From: Candidatus Delongbacteria bacterium
GTDB lineage: Bacteria > JAGOEH01
Reading direction: 5' to 3'
Assembly (NCBI GenBank): GCA_017997825.1
Contig: JAGOEH010000085.1
Span: forward strand, 1-12,981
Length of the DNA: 12,981 nt
The position numbers were made by a program, and so were the translations under genes. The notes under the pieces are model-generated. The model saw nothing but the letters and a program-made list of their open reading frames with translations, ran no database searches and was not told the DNA's origin. Positions 1 to 7,898 of the stretch are shown one piece after another; position 1 is the first letter of the stretch, and every line of letters begins with the position of its first letter.

Positions 1-67
1 CCTCTCAACCCCCAAAAACTAAAGCATTATTCTCAAGTCTATGAAAAAAATATATACTAATCCGTGA

Positions 68-472
68 TCAGCATTTTTTTTGAACCAAACATGACATATA
101 TTTTTTATCACTTCCACTAATATGGTTCTTCAGCCAGTCACTCAGGAAAAGCATAACATCGATCGTCAAGCCGGCCTTCCCTTTCTGATACTGATCATTC
201 AATTGGGTCACTTTATCCACAAATCCCTGATGTTCTTTCTTGTGAGCCGGCGCATCCTGATACTTATACAGATCGAAATAGCGCTCTTCGGTCGCAAAAT
301 GGGTTTTGGTATAGGTAATCATCTCCCGTATGATCGTTCCAAGAACATCTTTCCCTTTTCCCTGATGCATAGCATCATTCAGATCGTTGATCAGGGCAAT
401 CAGCTTTTGGTGCTGCAGATCAATTTCCTGAATTTTAACGCTCAGACTTTCATTCCATTCGATCAAAGCCAT
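68..472 (-). CDS. Bacteriohemerythrin (O2-binding di-iron protein)
   Basis: A 134-aa single-domain hemerythrin, the usual length for bacteriohemerythrins. All seven di-iron ligands of the family pattern H...HxxxE...HxxxH...HxxxxD are present: His21, His58, Glu62, His77, His81, His117 and Asp122. The N-terminus MALIEWNESLSV is typical of the family. No signal peptide or membrane segment is seen, so it should be cytoplasmic, where such proteins bind O2 reversibly for storage, delivery or sensing. I chose the start at 472 because GGAGG lies 8 nt upstream. Two ATGs further upstream in frame (at 499 and 478) would place the Shine-Dalgarno inside or against the gene. A short tail after Asp122 contains two extra cysteines, one of them the last residue. 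The gene follows the second ABC-2 permease after 93 bp with no obvious terminator between, so read-through from the efflux operon is possible but not shown. Confidence 0.95.
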   Translation of the reverse strand: MALIEWNESLSVKIQEIDLQHQKLIALINDLNDAMHQGKGKDVLGTIIREMITYTKTHFATEERYFDLYKYQDAPAHKKEHQGFVDKVTQLNDQYQKGKAGLTIDVMLFLSDWLKNHISGSDKKYMSCLVQKKC

Positions 473-478
473 GATCAT

Positions 479-486
479 CTCCTCCC
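479..486 (-). promoter_or_regulatory. Shine-Dalgarno deciding the hemerythrin start
   Basis: The minus strand reads GGGAGGAG here, followed by ATGATC and the ATG at 472. GGAGG to ATG spacing is 8 nt, which is ideal. The in-frame ATG at 478 would be only 0-2 nt from this element and the one at 499 lies upstream of it. Confidence 0.8.
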
Positions 487-565
487 GCCGGTTAATCACT
501 TAAACAGTCTATACTCCGAATCCGGTTCATACACGTTCCATTGGACCAACTTTTAAACACGATGA

Positions 566-1753
566 TCATTGATCGGTTCCATGCTTTTTGACCCGATCGG
601 TCCGGAGAAACTGCAATCGCCGGTATAATATGATACCGTATATCCCGGCCTGAACCCATAGTACCAGCCAGTAATGAAGATTGTGTCCCACCGACGCCCC
701 CATCAGAGTCATTGATTGATAGGATGCCATGATAAAATAGCTCGGCAGAGTATAACTGATGACCTTGATGACCAGCGGCAGTGTATAAAAGGGCCAGGAA
801 AATCCGCACAACAGAAAAACAGGTACTGAGGTAATCGCCAGAATTTGCAGGGCTTGGATTTTATTTTGAAAAAATGAACCGATCAGGAATCCGATTTCAA
901 TCACCACCAACAAAAACGGAATCATCGCCAGGATCAGCTCCAGCCAATCGGCGGCCATGGTCAATCCCATCACCGGCATCACCACCGCAGCCGTAAAAAT
1001 ATAGTAGACCCCGAAAAATATCAGATAGGGAGCGGATTTTCCAATTATCAGGCGAACCGGATTGTTTTGGGCTGCAGCCATCAAATCGGGCAGGGTGGAT
1101 TCCTGATTCTCCTTGGCCATCGATTCGGCCGTGGCCATCAGCAGCAGTTGCTGGATAATAAGGAGAAACAATCCGATCAGGATAAAATTGGCATACCCAT
1201 ACCCCGGATTGGAGATCGGATTGATCTGAGTTGTAATCGGTAAAGCCCGTGAAACCGCCGCTTTCTGATTGGCGCCCTGAACCATCCAGTTCCCGGCACC
1301 AATGACGGTATTGAGATACTGAATAATCTGATTGACCCGCTTGGATGCCTCATTATTCACCATCATACAGGCGGAATTATCAGCCAGCGGGATGGTAATC
1401 GACTCTCCCTTTTTTATCCGGTCTTCACTCTTGGCCGGAATGATCAGATAAGCGTCGATCCGCTGACGATGGATAGCCTCAATCGCTTCCGGCTCAGTGG
1501 CATAGGGATGGATTTTCAGTACCGGATCGGCTTTCATCTGCCGGAGCATCAAGCGTGAAAATGAGGTATGATCCGCATCGATCACACCCAGTTTGAGAGA
1601 ATGAATCACATTGTTCCGGTAAACGGTTCCATAAAAGAAAAGATAGAATACCGGAGCCAGCAGCACAATTAAAAACAGGTTCCGGTCATGGATGATACGG
1701 CGGATCTCTCTGACCATCACCGTCTCCCGGATGGAATCGATTACCGCTCTCAT
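566..1753 (-). CDS. ABC-2 type transporter permease (second of a pair)
   Basis: A 395-aa inner-membrane permease of the ABC-2 family (YhhJ/YbhR-like, COG0842 type). The layout is a short cytoplasmic N-terminus, TM1 at about residues 25-43, a large extracytoplasmic domain to about 185, then about five TM helices starting at 187. After TM2 comes the family coupling segment (AKENQESTLPDLM...IIGK), which resembles the REKExGTxxxL...GK motif of related permeases. The start at 1753 overlaps the stop of the preceding permease as ATGA, which implies translational coupling; GGAG lies 8 nt upstream. The same frame stays open a further 151 codons upstream, but that part lies inside the preceding gene and reads as non-membrane nonsense, so I rejected it. 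It probably pairs with the first permease as a heterodimer. The substrate cannot be told; relatives export drugs or other small molecules. Confidence 0.9.
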   Translation of the reverse strand: MRAVIDSIRETVMVREIRRIIHDRNLFLIVLLAPVFYLFFYGTVYRNNVIHSLKLGVIDADHTSFSRLMLRQMKADPVLKIHPYATEPEAIEAIHRQRIDAYLIIPAKSEDRIKKGESITIPLADNSACMMVNNEASKRVNQIIQYLNTVIGAGNWMVQGANQKAAVSRALPITTQINPISNPGYGYANFILIGLFLLIIQQLLLMATAESMAKENQESTLPDLMAAAQNNPVRLIIGKSAPYLIFFGVYYIFTAAVVMPVMGLTMAADWLELILAMIPFLLVVIEIGFLIGSFFQNKIQALQILAITSVPVFLLCGFSWPFYTLPLVIKVISYTLPSYFIMASYQSMTLMGASVGHNLHYWLVLWVQAGIYGIILYRRLQFLRTDRVKKHGTDQ

Positions 1754-2919
1754 ACCGTTTTCTCCAGCGATATCCGTGTCAGGCGCCGGAACAATCCATA
1801 AACGATCAATCCGGGAATCAGCGCCACCATCATCATTCGAACCAGATTCGGCAATAGATACGGCCAGGGACTCCCCTGCAGATAGATCTGGATGAACAAC
1901 GGCAAATAATGGGTGCTGGGCATGATCATCGCAAACAGATAATGGATGATCGGAAGCTCGGTCAATGGAAAAGTATAACCGGAAAAAGCAAAGGCCGGGG
2001 CAGTAATGAAAATCCCGGCTTCGGTCGCCATCTGGGATTGCTTGAAGAGAATCGAGATTACAAGCCCCAGCAAAATGCAACTGAGTATAAAAAACTCCCA
2101 ACTTAGCCAAAAGATCAGAATATTCCCCCGCAGCGGGATGGCATACAATGGAAACACCAGGGCGGCCATAACAATCCCCCAGCCGGACATCATACTGAAC
2201 AGCCAACCGGTTTTCCCGATTAGAACGGGAATGAATCGCCCGTGAGACAGCCGAATCAGCTCGGACAGGGTATTGTGTTCGACTTCCCGATTGATCAAGG
2301 TTACCGTCAGCAAAATGATCAGCATCTGGAATAGGGTCACGATGACGCCGGGGGGCAAGTAAACCTGATAGTTGAAGGCAGGATTGAAGAGATTATGGGT
2401 ATAAAGCCGGATCAGGGGCGTCTGGCTCCGGGTAAAGGCCATCTCGTGCCGGAGCTTGGATCTCAGGCCGGCTGCTATCTGGTTGGAAAGGGTCAACACG
2501 GTTTCCAGCACCCCCTTCTGCACCAGTTTCCCGATCAGCAGATTGGCGCCATAGCTGTATACCTGAACCACCGGTTGCTTCAGTTGCTTGAGTTCTTTCT
2601 CGAACCCTCCGGGAATAACAATAATGACAAAGGCTTGATGGGATTTCATCCGCTCCACGGCTTGGTCGTAATTCTCAGTCCGGTACCGAATATCCAGGTA
2701 GCGGTGCTGATTCAGCCAACGGATCAGCCGGCGGGATGTCGAGGATTGATCATGATCGACCACCACGGTCGGAAGTTCGGTCACGGAGCCGGATCCATAA
2801 ATACTGAAGATCAATCCGATCAGAATAAGGGGAACCAGGATCGATCCGAGCAGATAGAGACGATTCCCGCAGATCCGTTTCCATTCCCGTCGGAGGAGTT
2901 GATAGCTGTCATTCCACAT
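1750..2919 (-). CDS. ABC-2 type transporter permease (first of a pair)
   Basis: A 389-aa ABC-2 family inner-membrane permease. The topology is TM1 at about residues 21-41, an extracytoplasmic domain at about 42-188, then TM2 (190-210), TM3 (about 237-260), TM4 (268-292), TM5 (about 298-318) and TM6 (about 360-377). The segment after TM2, REVEHNTLSELIRLS...IGK, matches the REKExGTxxxLL...GK motif typical of YhhJ/YbhR/YbhS-type permeases. It lies 38 bp after the adaptor gene and overlaps the next permease by 4 bp, so it sits firmly in the operon. The start has only a weak ribosome site (GGATAAAG before ATG), consistent with translation following the adaptor. The paralogous neighbour shares topology and motif but little sequence, which suggests a heterodimeric membrane domain. 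No ATP-binding gene lies beside it. Confidence 0.9.
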   Translation of the reverse strand: MWNDSYQLLRREWKRICGNRLYLLGSILVPLILIGLIFSIYGSGSVTELPTVVVDHDQSSTSRRLIRWLNQHRYLDIRYRTENYDQAVERMKSHQAFVIIVIPGGFEKELKQLKQPVVQVYSYGANLLIGKLVQKGVLETVLTLSNQIAAGLRSKLRHEMAFTRSQTPLIRLYTHNLFNPAFNYQVYLPPGVIVTLFQMLIILLTVTLINREVEHNTLSELIRLSHGRFIPVLIGKTGWLFSMMSGWGIVMAALVFPLYAIPLRGNILIFWLSWEFFILSCILLGLVISILFKQSQMATEAGIFITAPAFAFSGYTFPLTELPIIHYLFAMIMPSTHYLPLFIQIYLQGSPWPYLLPNLVRMMMVALIPGLIVYGLFRRLTRISLEKTV

Positions 2920-2957
2920 TCTTTATCCAGGTAAAGGCTGTCGATCAGGGTAAACTA

Positions 2958-3944
2958 TTATGGCAGACGAATACGGGCGCTCATCCCGGGACGCAGTCCG
3001 GGAATCGGCTGAACAGGTCGAAGATGTATCTCGAACGATTTAAGGTCGAAACTGCCCTGTTCATTGGTGGCCTTGCGGGTAGCGAAATCGGCCAGCGGGC
3101 TGATGAAACTGACTGTAAATAGGTAAGAAGCCTCTCCGATGGCCGGGATCGTCACCTGAAACTCGCGAGATTTCTGAAAGAGGGACATCAAGGTTTCAGG
3201 AATGTAAACCACCGCCCAGATATCGGACAGATCCAGAATCGAGATGACAGGATACCCGGCGGCGAGAATTTCGCCGGGATCGATCAGTATGTTGTCGATT
3301 TCCCCGGCTTGAAAGGATTTGATTTCGATCTCATCCACATAGGCCTGAGTTTCCTGGAGAATTTGACAGGCGCGTTCATAATTCCCTTGGGCGGCCAAAA
3401 TCTCTTCTTTACGAGCGCCTTCCAGGGCCATTTCCCATTTTTGTTTGGCGGCCAGCATCTGGGCCCGGGCAGCTCGATGCTTGAATTCTACCTCATCCAT
3501 CGATTGACGGGAAATCACCTGATCCTGGAATAACTGCTGAAATCGGCCAAAGGTTTTTTCAGCGAATTCGGACTGGGCCCGGGCCGATTCATAAACCTCA
3601 AATGCGGCCTTGACATCCTGCCGACGGGCTCCCTTCATGGCCATATCAAGCAATGCCCCGGCCGATTTGACCGCCGCCCGGGCCTGCTCATACTTGGCCA
3701 TGATCTCCGGCGCAACCAACCGCGCCAAAACCTGCCCCTTGGCAACCGGCTGCCCTTCCCGAACCAGTATGGTATCGATCCGTCCCGGAACTTTGGAACT
3801 GACATCAATCTGAGTGGCATCGATCTCTCCGGTCAATACCTGATGACCCTTCCCCCAGTGCTGAACCAGAATGGCCACCAGAGAAATCCCCAATAAAACC
3901 ATCGGAATATATAATAATCGCTTTCCTTTTACAAGATCGATCAT
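2958..3944 (-). CDS. HlyD/EmrA-family membrane fusion (periplasmic adaptor) protein
   Basis: A 328-aa adaptor that should link the inner-membrane permeases to the TolC-like channel. It has one N-terminal membrane anchor (about residues 11-29), then the first half of the biotinyl-lipoyl domain (about 36-78, with SSKVPGRIDTILVREGQPV). A long alpha-helical coiled-coil hairpin follows (about 80-205), rich in Ala/Glu/Gln/Lys, with two copies of a GAR(R/K)(Q/E)(D/E) element near 105 and 176. The second lipoyl half (about 207-238, with IDPGEILAAGYPV) and a C-terminal beta-barrel domain ending PGLRPGMSARIRLP complete it. This is the normal order and length for YbhG/YhiI-type adaptors. The start at 3944 has AGGAG about 6 nt upstream. 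It lies between the channel and permease genes, as expected for a tripartite exporter. Confidence 0.93.
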   Translation of the reverse strand: MIDLVKGKRLLYIPMVLLGISLVAILVQHWGKGHQVLTGEIDATQIDVSSKVPGRIDTILVREGQPVAKGQVLARLVAPEIMAKYEQARAAVKSAGALLDMAMKGARRQDVKAAFEVYESARAQSEFAEKTFGRFQQLFQDQVISRQSMDEVEFKHRAARAQMLAAKQKWEMALEGARKEEILAAQGNYERACQILQETQAYVDEIEIKSFQAGEIDNILIDPGEILAAGYPVISILDLSDIWAVVYIPETLMSLFQKSREFQVTIPAIGEASYLFTVSFISPLADFATRKATNEQGSFDLKSFEIHLRPVQPIPGLRPGMSARIRLP

Positions 3945-3986
3945 GACTCTCCTCTCTTTCTACCGCTTGCGTCCTTGACCGCTATC

Positions 3987-4109
3987 CTATCCATCATCAA
4001 AATTCTGTTTTCCATCAAATCCACTCAGGCCAAAGCCTGGAATGCCAAACGATCCGCCATACCCGAATCCATTCGGTATTCTTGGGGATATCCTAAGTCC
4101 ATTGAATTC
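3987..4109 (-). other. Gly/Phe-rich open stretch after the TolC-like gene (possible out-of-frame tail)
   Basis: Directly at the stop codon of the channel gene, the +1 frame continues open for 40 codons to a TAG at 3987-3989. The encoded peptide has 11 Gly and 6 Phe in 40 residues, with a core of alternating Gly and aromatics (GFGYGGSFGIPGFGLSGFDG). No ATG, GTG or TTG precedes it in that frame, so it would be made only by a +1 shift near the channel's end or after an indel in the ancestral gene. It fills most of the 163-bp channel-adaptor gap. Two small inverted repeats lie inside: 4059-4079 (six perfect pairs plus three beyond a bulged C) and 4026-4039 (CAGGC/GCCTG). It may be a relic, a sequencing indel, a real tail or chance. 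I do not recognise it as a known peptide. Confidence 0.35.
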
Positions 4110-5562
4110 ATTCTGTTCTATTGATCCGGTAATAGATTCCGATCCGGTCCAACTGCCCGGTCAGAGCCATTAGTTCAGCCAGTTTCCGGTTATAAATGAC
4201 CATTTCATTCAAGCGGCCAATCCGCACCCTGTCCAGAGTCAACTGAGCATCCTGTAATTCCAGCGCCGTCCCCAGACCGGTTTCAAATTTCTTTTCATGA
4301 AGCTTCAGATTCTCTAAAGCCAGTTGATGGGATTTCTGCATGGCCTGATGATTGGACCGGGCATTCAGCATTTCAGTATAGAGCTTTTCCACCAACAGGG
4401 TCAGGTTATCCTTCAGTTCCTGATGTTTAAAATCAAGATATGAAATCATGGCCTGATTGCTTTTATGCTGAATCAGCTTATCCACGCCATGTAAAAAATC
4501 CCATTTCATCCCGATCCCGATCGTCCATTCCGGTTCCAGGGTCGACAGATCCTGCTGAAACAGTTCGTAGGAACCGAAACCGTAAAACTGAGGCAATCCG
4601 TCGGCCCAATCGATCCGTTTTTTGGCGGCCAGTTTCTGTCGGGTCAGTTCCAGCGTGATCAGGTTGGATTGATCATGCTCGAGTTTCTGCATAAAAAATT
4701 CCATTGAGGGCACTGAATCAGGAATATGCAGCGAGTCCTCAAAAACATCATAATCCCGGTGAATCTTGTTTTTAAGAAGATGAAGGGCGACCCGGAACCG
4801 ATGATGGGTGGTAAGGGTATCGGCGGCGGCAATTTCAAGCGCTGATTCGATTTTCAGAAATTCCACTCTGGCCATGACCCCCTGCTCCATCATCTTGAGA
4901 GCATGATCCCGATGCTGCCGCAAATTCAGCCAACCGGAACGTTTCACCTGGCAGACCTTATCCAGCAACTGAACGGTAAAGTAGAGATCCACCACCTCGC
5001 TCATAATCTTTTGCTGCTGAATGGAACGCTCTTGTCCGGCAATTTTCTCATCTAATTTGCTGATCGAATAGGCGGATAGAATTTTACCCCAGGTCCATAA
5101 GGGTTGAACCAGGGTCAGTTGTCCGGACCAGTAGTGACGATCTTTGATGGTTTCCTGAAACAGGGGAATCCGTTGGTCCAGCCCCGATAACGATTGCTGG
5201 ATGAGTTGAGCCTTCTGATCATCAGTCAGAAACCGGCCGGTATTCAGAAAGGTATAGAGATTACTGAACTCTGCAGTATTGGATGCCTGCAACTGCATCA
5301 TGGCGGTTCGGATCGGGTTCAGATCGATCACAATGGGCTGATCCAGCCGCAACCATCGGACACTGGCCTGGAAAGAGGGGAAAAAATTGAGAAGGGATAA
5401 ATGAGACTGCTGTCGGGCGGATTCAGAACGGCATGCCTCAGCTCTGATTCCGGGATGATTCTCAAGGGCCGACCGCAACGCTTGATCCAGGGTCAGTCCC
5501 TGTCCAACCATCATTCCACACAGCATCACTAAAATCAAACCAATCCGGGTCATACGCATCAT
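4108..5562 (-). CDS. TolC-like outer membrane efflux protein
   Basis: A 484-aa outer membrane factor, close to the family's usual 430-490 aa. A signal peptide (about residues 1-20, MMRMTRIGLILVMLCGMMVG) is followed by the typical opening GLTLDQALRSALENHPGI. Two repeats of long amphipathic helices (OEP domains) follow; the second ends with the characteristic LDAQLTL-like helix (LQDAQLTLDRVRIGRLNEM) and a final helix with LAELMALTGQLD. It should form a trimeric beta-barrel with a periplasmic alpha-helical tunnel that docks the adaptor encoded next. GGAG precedes the start by 4-7 nt; either of the first two ATGs (5562 or 5559) would serve. It is first in the efflux operon, behind a good sigma70 promoter. 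The reading frame stops 163 bp before the adaptor, and a Gly-rich stretch in the +1 frame follows the stop. Confidence 0.92.
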   Translation of the reverse strand: MMRMTRIGLILVMLCGMMVGQGLTLDQALRSALENHPGIRAEACRSESARQQSHLSLLNFFPSFQASVRWLRLDQPIVIDLNPIRTAMMQLQASNTAEFSNLYTFLNTGRFLTDDQKAQLIQQSLSGLDQRIPLFQETIKDRHYWSGQLTLVQPLWTWGKILSAYSISKLDEKIAGQERSIQQQKIMSEVVDLYFTVQLLDKVCQVKRSGWLNLRQHRDHALKMMEQGVMARVEFLKIESALEIAAADTLTTHHRFRVALHLLKNKIHRDYDVFEDSLHIPDSVPSMEFFMQKLEHDQSNLITLELTRQKLAAKKRIDWADGLPQFYGFGSYELFQQDLSTLEPEWTIGIGMKWDFLHGVDKLIQHKSNQAMISYLDFKHQELKDNLTLLVEKLYTEMLNARSNHQAMQKSHQLALENLKLHEKKFETGLGTALELQDAQLTLDRVRIGRLNEMVIYNRKLAELMALTGQLDRIGIYYRINRTE

Positions 5563-5617
5563 GTTACTCCATCATCGTGTTAGCAGGGACTATTGCTCGA
5601 ATCCCCAAATTCACCGG

Positions 5618-5646
5618 AGTATACAAAAATCTGAACGGAATGTCAA
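5618..5646 (-). promoter_or_regulatory. Sigma70-type promoter of the efflux operon
   Basis: On the minus strand TTGACA (5641-5646) and TATACT (5618-5623) are separated by exactly 17 nt. The -35 matches the consensus fully and the -10 in five of six positions. Transcription would begin near 5610, giving a leader of about 50 nt before the TolC-like gene. The -35 box abuts the U-tract of the upstream terminator. Position and direction fit; activity is inferred. Confidence 0.75.
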
Positions 5647-5682
5647 ATTAAAATTCTCCATTGGGACTTTAAAAATGGAGAA
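5645..5682 (-). terminator. Rho-independent terminator after the two secreted-protein genes
   Basis: A perfect 9-bp inverted repeat, TTCTCCATT (5654-5662) and AATGGAGAA (5674-5682), has an 11-nt loop. On the minus strand it is followed by TTTTAATTT. The stem lies 22 bp after the stop of the beta-helix gene and points in the same direction. The stem is only moderately GC-rich and the U-tract is interrupted by two A, so it may be leaky. Confidence 0.7.
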
Positions 5683-5704
5683 ACAATATACACACCACCA
5701 TCAT

Positions 5705-7852
5705 CTATTTTAACAGGGTCAGTTTCAACAACCTGATCCGATTTCCGGCTTTCAGACGGCATAGATAAATTCCGGATGGAAGCGGGTTGCCCGTTTGGTC
5801 GAGGCCGTTCCAGGTGATGGTGTGATGGCCGGCGTTGACCCTGTCATCAATTAAGCGGATCCGCAGGCGGCCGGTCAGGTCGAGAATGTCCATCATGACC
5901 CGATCAGGCTGAGATAACTGGTAGTCGATGGTTGTAGCCAGGTTGAACGGATTGGGATAATTGGGATAAAGATTGAATTCACCGGACCGGGGACCGGTTG
6001 ATTCCGACAAATCGGTTAAAAGAAACGGAGTTGAAAAGGGAGACGAGTTCCCCAGGGTATCCATGGCGGTAGCCGTCAGACAGGGGCCCGTGAAACTTCC
6101 CTCCCAGATCCAGTGTCCATTGGGATCGGATTCGGTCGTTCCCAGATAGGTTTTCCCCTGTCCGGCATCATCTTCAAAGATTTCAATCCATCGGCTGCCC
6201 GGATGAGCAAACCCCTCGACTACGGGCGGTTGGAGAGAAACATTCTGGATAACCGGCGGCTGCATGTCGTGGTTGGCCCCTGATTTCAGGATGATCCCCC
6301 CGCTGTCGTTGGAGGTGATACTGTTCTGAATCATGGCAATTCCGCTCACGGAATCCCCGATCAGCTCAATCCCATAGCTCCCGTTGTTCATAATGGTATT
6401 GCCGAAAAGGGTATCATTGAGAGCCAGATTCATAACCCTGATACCGGCTTCATCATTGGCTATAGGAAACTGGCTTCCCGGAACCGGTACAAAAAAATTC
6501 TCCAACACCAGATTGTCTTTGGAATAGTTACTGATCACCATGCCGCACCGATTGCCCGAAAACCAGTTTTGAATGAACCGGTTGGCCACTCCGCTGAAAT
6601 GAGCACCGTAGTAGCCATTTCCCAAATCGATCGTCCCGGAGGGATCAGTGCCGCATCGATTCATGACGAACTCATTATAGGCCGTCGAATCCCCGACCGT
6701 ACCAATTCCACTCCATCCGTTTCCGGACACCACATTCCCTATTACACGGTTATACCGGGCTCCATCTTCGATCCTGAGCCCGTGACATAAGTTGGACAGG
6801 GTATCCATCCCGGTAAAATCCAACCCGATCCAGTTCCCCTCCACCGTATTGGAATCGGTCCCGTTACCGTTAATAATCATACCGTATCCATTGCCGCTGA
6901 TAATATTCATTTGGTCTATCCGGTTATGACAGGCCATACCGGAAATCCTCACCCCTCCCGCCTGAGTGCCCACTTGGTTTATCCCGGTCACATCCGGCCC
7001 GATCAGATTTCTAAGAACGCGGTTATACCAGGTATTAATTCCATCGATCTGAATGCCGTATCCGGCATTTCCGGAAACCAGATTCATCCCGGCTTCAGTT
7101 CCGTCACCCACCCGGTTATAAGTCGAACCGCAGGTAATCCAGATACCGTGTTCACCATTGGGGACCGCGGTGATTCCATCCGGAGCAACCCCGACATAGT
7201 TATTGACAATCCGATTGGAATGGGCCTGATAGATGTCAAGTCCATGAACTTCATTTCCGGAGATACAGTTTCTGCCGTATTCCAGATCCAATCCGATCGA
7301 ATTCATATTGGCCCCATGATCTATGATGATTCCGACATAGTTGGGAATTACCGCCGCCCCCTCGGGAGTGATCCCGATATGACAGGAATGAACGATATTT
7401 TCAAAGGCTGCACTACCCTCCATGGTAATGGCGGATGTGGAAAATCCACAGATTGAAAGCGAGGAAACCAGGTTGAATGAACTGACAATATGCAATCCGA
7501 TCACCCCGGCTCCGGCCGCGCGACCGTCCAGCATAATCTCAGGCCCATCATTGAATTCCCCGACGCTGATCGATTGAGAAAGCCCATCGATCAAGGTATA
7601 TGAATTATCGATCATCGGAAGTTGGGAATTGACGGAAATGGTCCAGTATAGCCCATTGAAACCCGGATCGGCAATCGGTATCTGAAAATTGACCGTATCC
7701 TCCCCCGGATTATCTGACGCCGACTGAAGCGCCCATCGAAACGATCCGTCCCAGCCGTCATCCTCCGTATTCGTCACCACGTAAGTAGCGGAATGGGAAA
7801 GACTGATCCATACCCAAACCAATACCAATCCTAACCACACCTTTTTTTTCAT
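5705..7852 (-). CDS. Secreted beta-helix protein with Ig-like domain and type IX sorting domain
   Basis: A 715-aa exported protein. A lysine-led signal peptide ends near residue 21 (SLSHS). The mature N-terminus (TYVVTNTEDDGWDGSFRWAL, then a VNF strand) resembles the CSLREAI-type leader found before beta-helices. Residues about 85-530 are degenerate repeats of the N-x-(I/V)-x-x-N-x-(I/V)-G and SGNxxxGIxI kind, which fold as right-handed parallel beta-helices (NosD/pectate-lyase-like). Residues about 533-612 look like a bacterial Ig-like domain (VVEGFAHPGS...YLGTTESDPNG...LTATAMDTLGNSS). Residues about 624-715 are a Por-type sorting domain with YPNYPNPFN, LDLTGR, a GLDQTGNPLPSGIYLCRL strand pair and a terminal KLTLLK. 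It should cross the outer membrane by the type IX system and be surface-held or released. AGGGG precedes the start. The gene follows the PKD protein by 46 bp. Beta-helices often bind or cut polysaccharide, but I see no catalytic motif. Confidence 0.87.
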   Translation of the reverse strand: MKKKVWLGLVLVWVWISLSHSATYVVTNTEDDGWDGSFRWALQSASDNPGEDTVNFQIPIADPGFNGLYWTISVNSQLPMIDNSYTLIDGLSQSISVGEFNDGPEIMLDGRAAGAGVIGLHIVSSFNLVSSLSICGFSTSAITMEGSAAFENIVHSCHIGITPEGAAVIPNYVGIIIDHGANMNSIGLDLEYGRNCISGNEVHGLDIYQAHSNRIVNNYVGVAPDGITAVPNGEHGIWITCGSTYNRVGDGTEAGMNLVSGNAGYGIQIDGINTWYNRVLRNLIGPDVTGINQVGTQAGGVRISGMACHNRIDQMNIISGNGYGMIINGNGTDSNTVEGNWIGLDFTGMDTLSNLCHGLRIEDGARYNRVIGNVVSGNGWSGIGTVGDSTAYNEFVMNRCGTDPSGTIDLGNGYYGAHFSGVANRFIQNWFSGNRCGMVISNYSKDNLVLENFFVPVPGSQFPIANDEAGIRVMNLALNDTLFGNTIMNNGSYGIELIGDSVSGIAMIQNSITSNDSGGIILKSGANHDMQPPVIQNVSLQPPVVEGFAHPGSRWIEIFEDDAGQGKTYLGTTESDPNGHWIWEGSFTGPCLTATAMDTLGNSSPFSTPFLLTDLSESTGPRSGEFNLYPNYPNPFNLATTIDYQLSQPDRVMMDILDLTGRLRIRLIDDRVNAGHHTITWNGLDQTGNPLPSGIYLCRLKAGNRIRLLKLTLLK

Positions 7853-7898
7853 TGATCACACCCCTTTCAATTCATTCAATCATTAAATCCGACCCTGA

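Noticed and set aside
43-49. Seven-T run (minus strand) after the hemerythrin gene as a terminator
   Set aside because: No stable stem precedes it within the visible sequence.
473-565. Separate promoter for hemerythrin
   Set aside because: TATAGA near the start of the gap has no acceptable -35 at proper spacing, so I could not support a promoter.
492-809. Possible 105-aa gene on the minus strand
   Set aside because: It overlaps the C-terminal part of the second permease in another frame and shows no domain or ribosome site.
1754-2206. 151-codon upstream extension of the second permease frame
   Set aside because: It lies wholly inside the first permease gene, encodes no membrane or domain pattern, and the ATGA-overlap start at 1753 with a ribosome site is far better.
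2395-2934. Plus-strand open frame of 179 codons
   Set aside because: It is antisense to the first permease, whose membrane topology and coupling motif are clear.
4059-4079. Hairpin after the TolC-like gene as a terminator
   Set aside because: No U-tract follows on the minus strand, and the operon continues into the adaptor; it may be a processing or stability element instead.
6911-7456. Plus-strand open frame of 181 codons
   Set aside because: It is antisense to the beta-helix repeats; its apparent regularity mirrors the repeats of the real gene.
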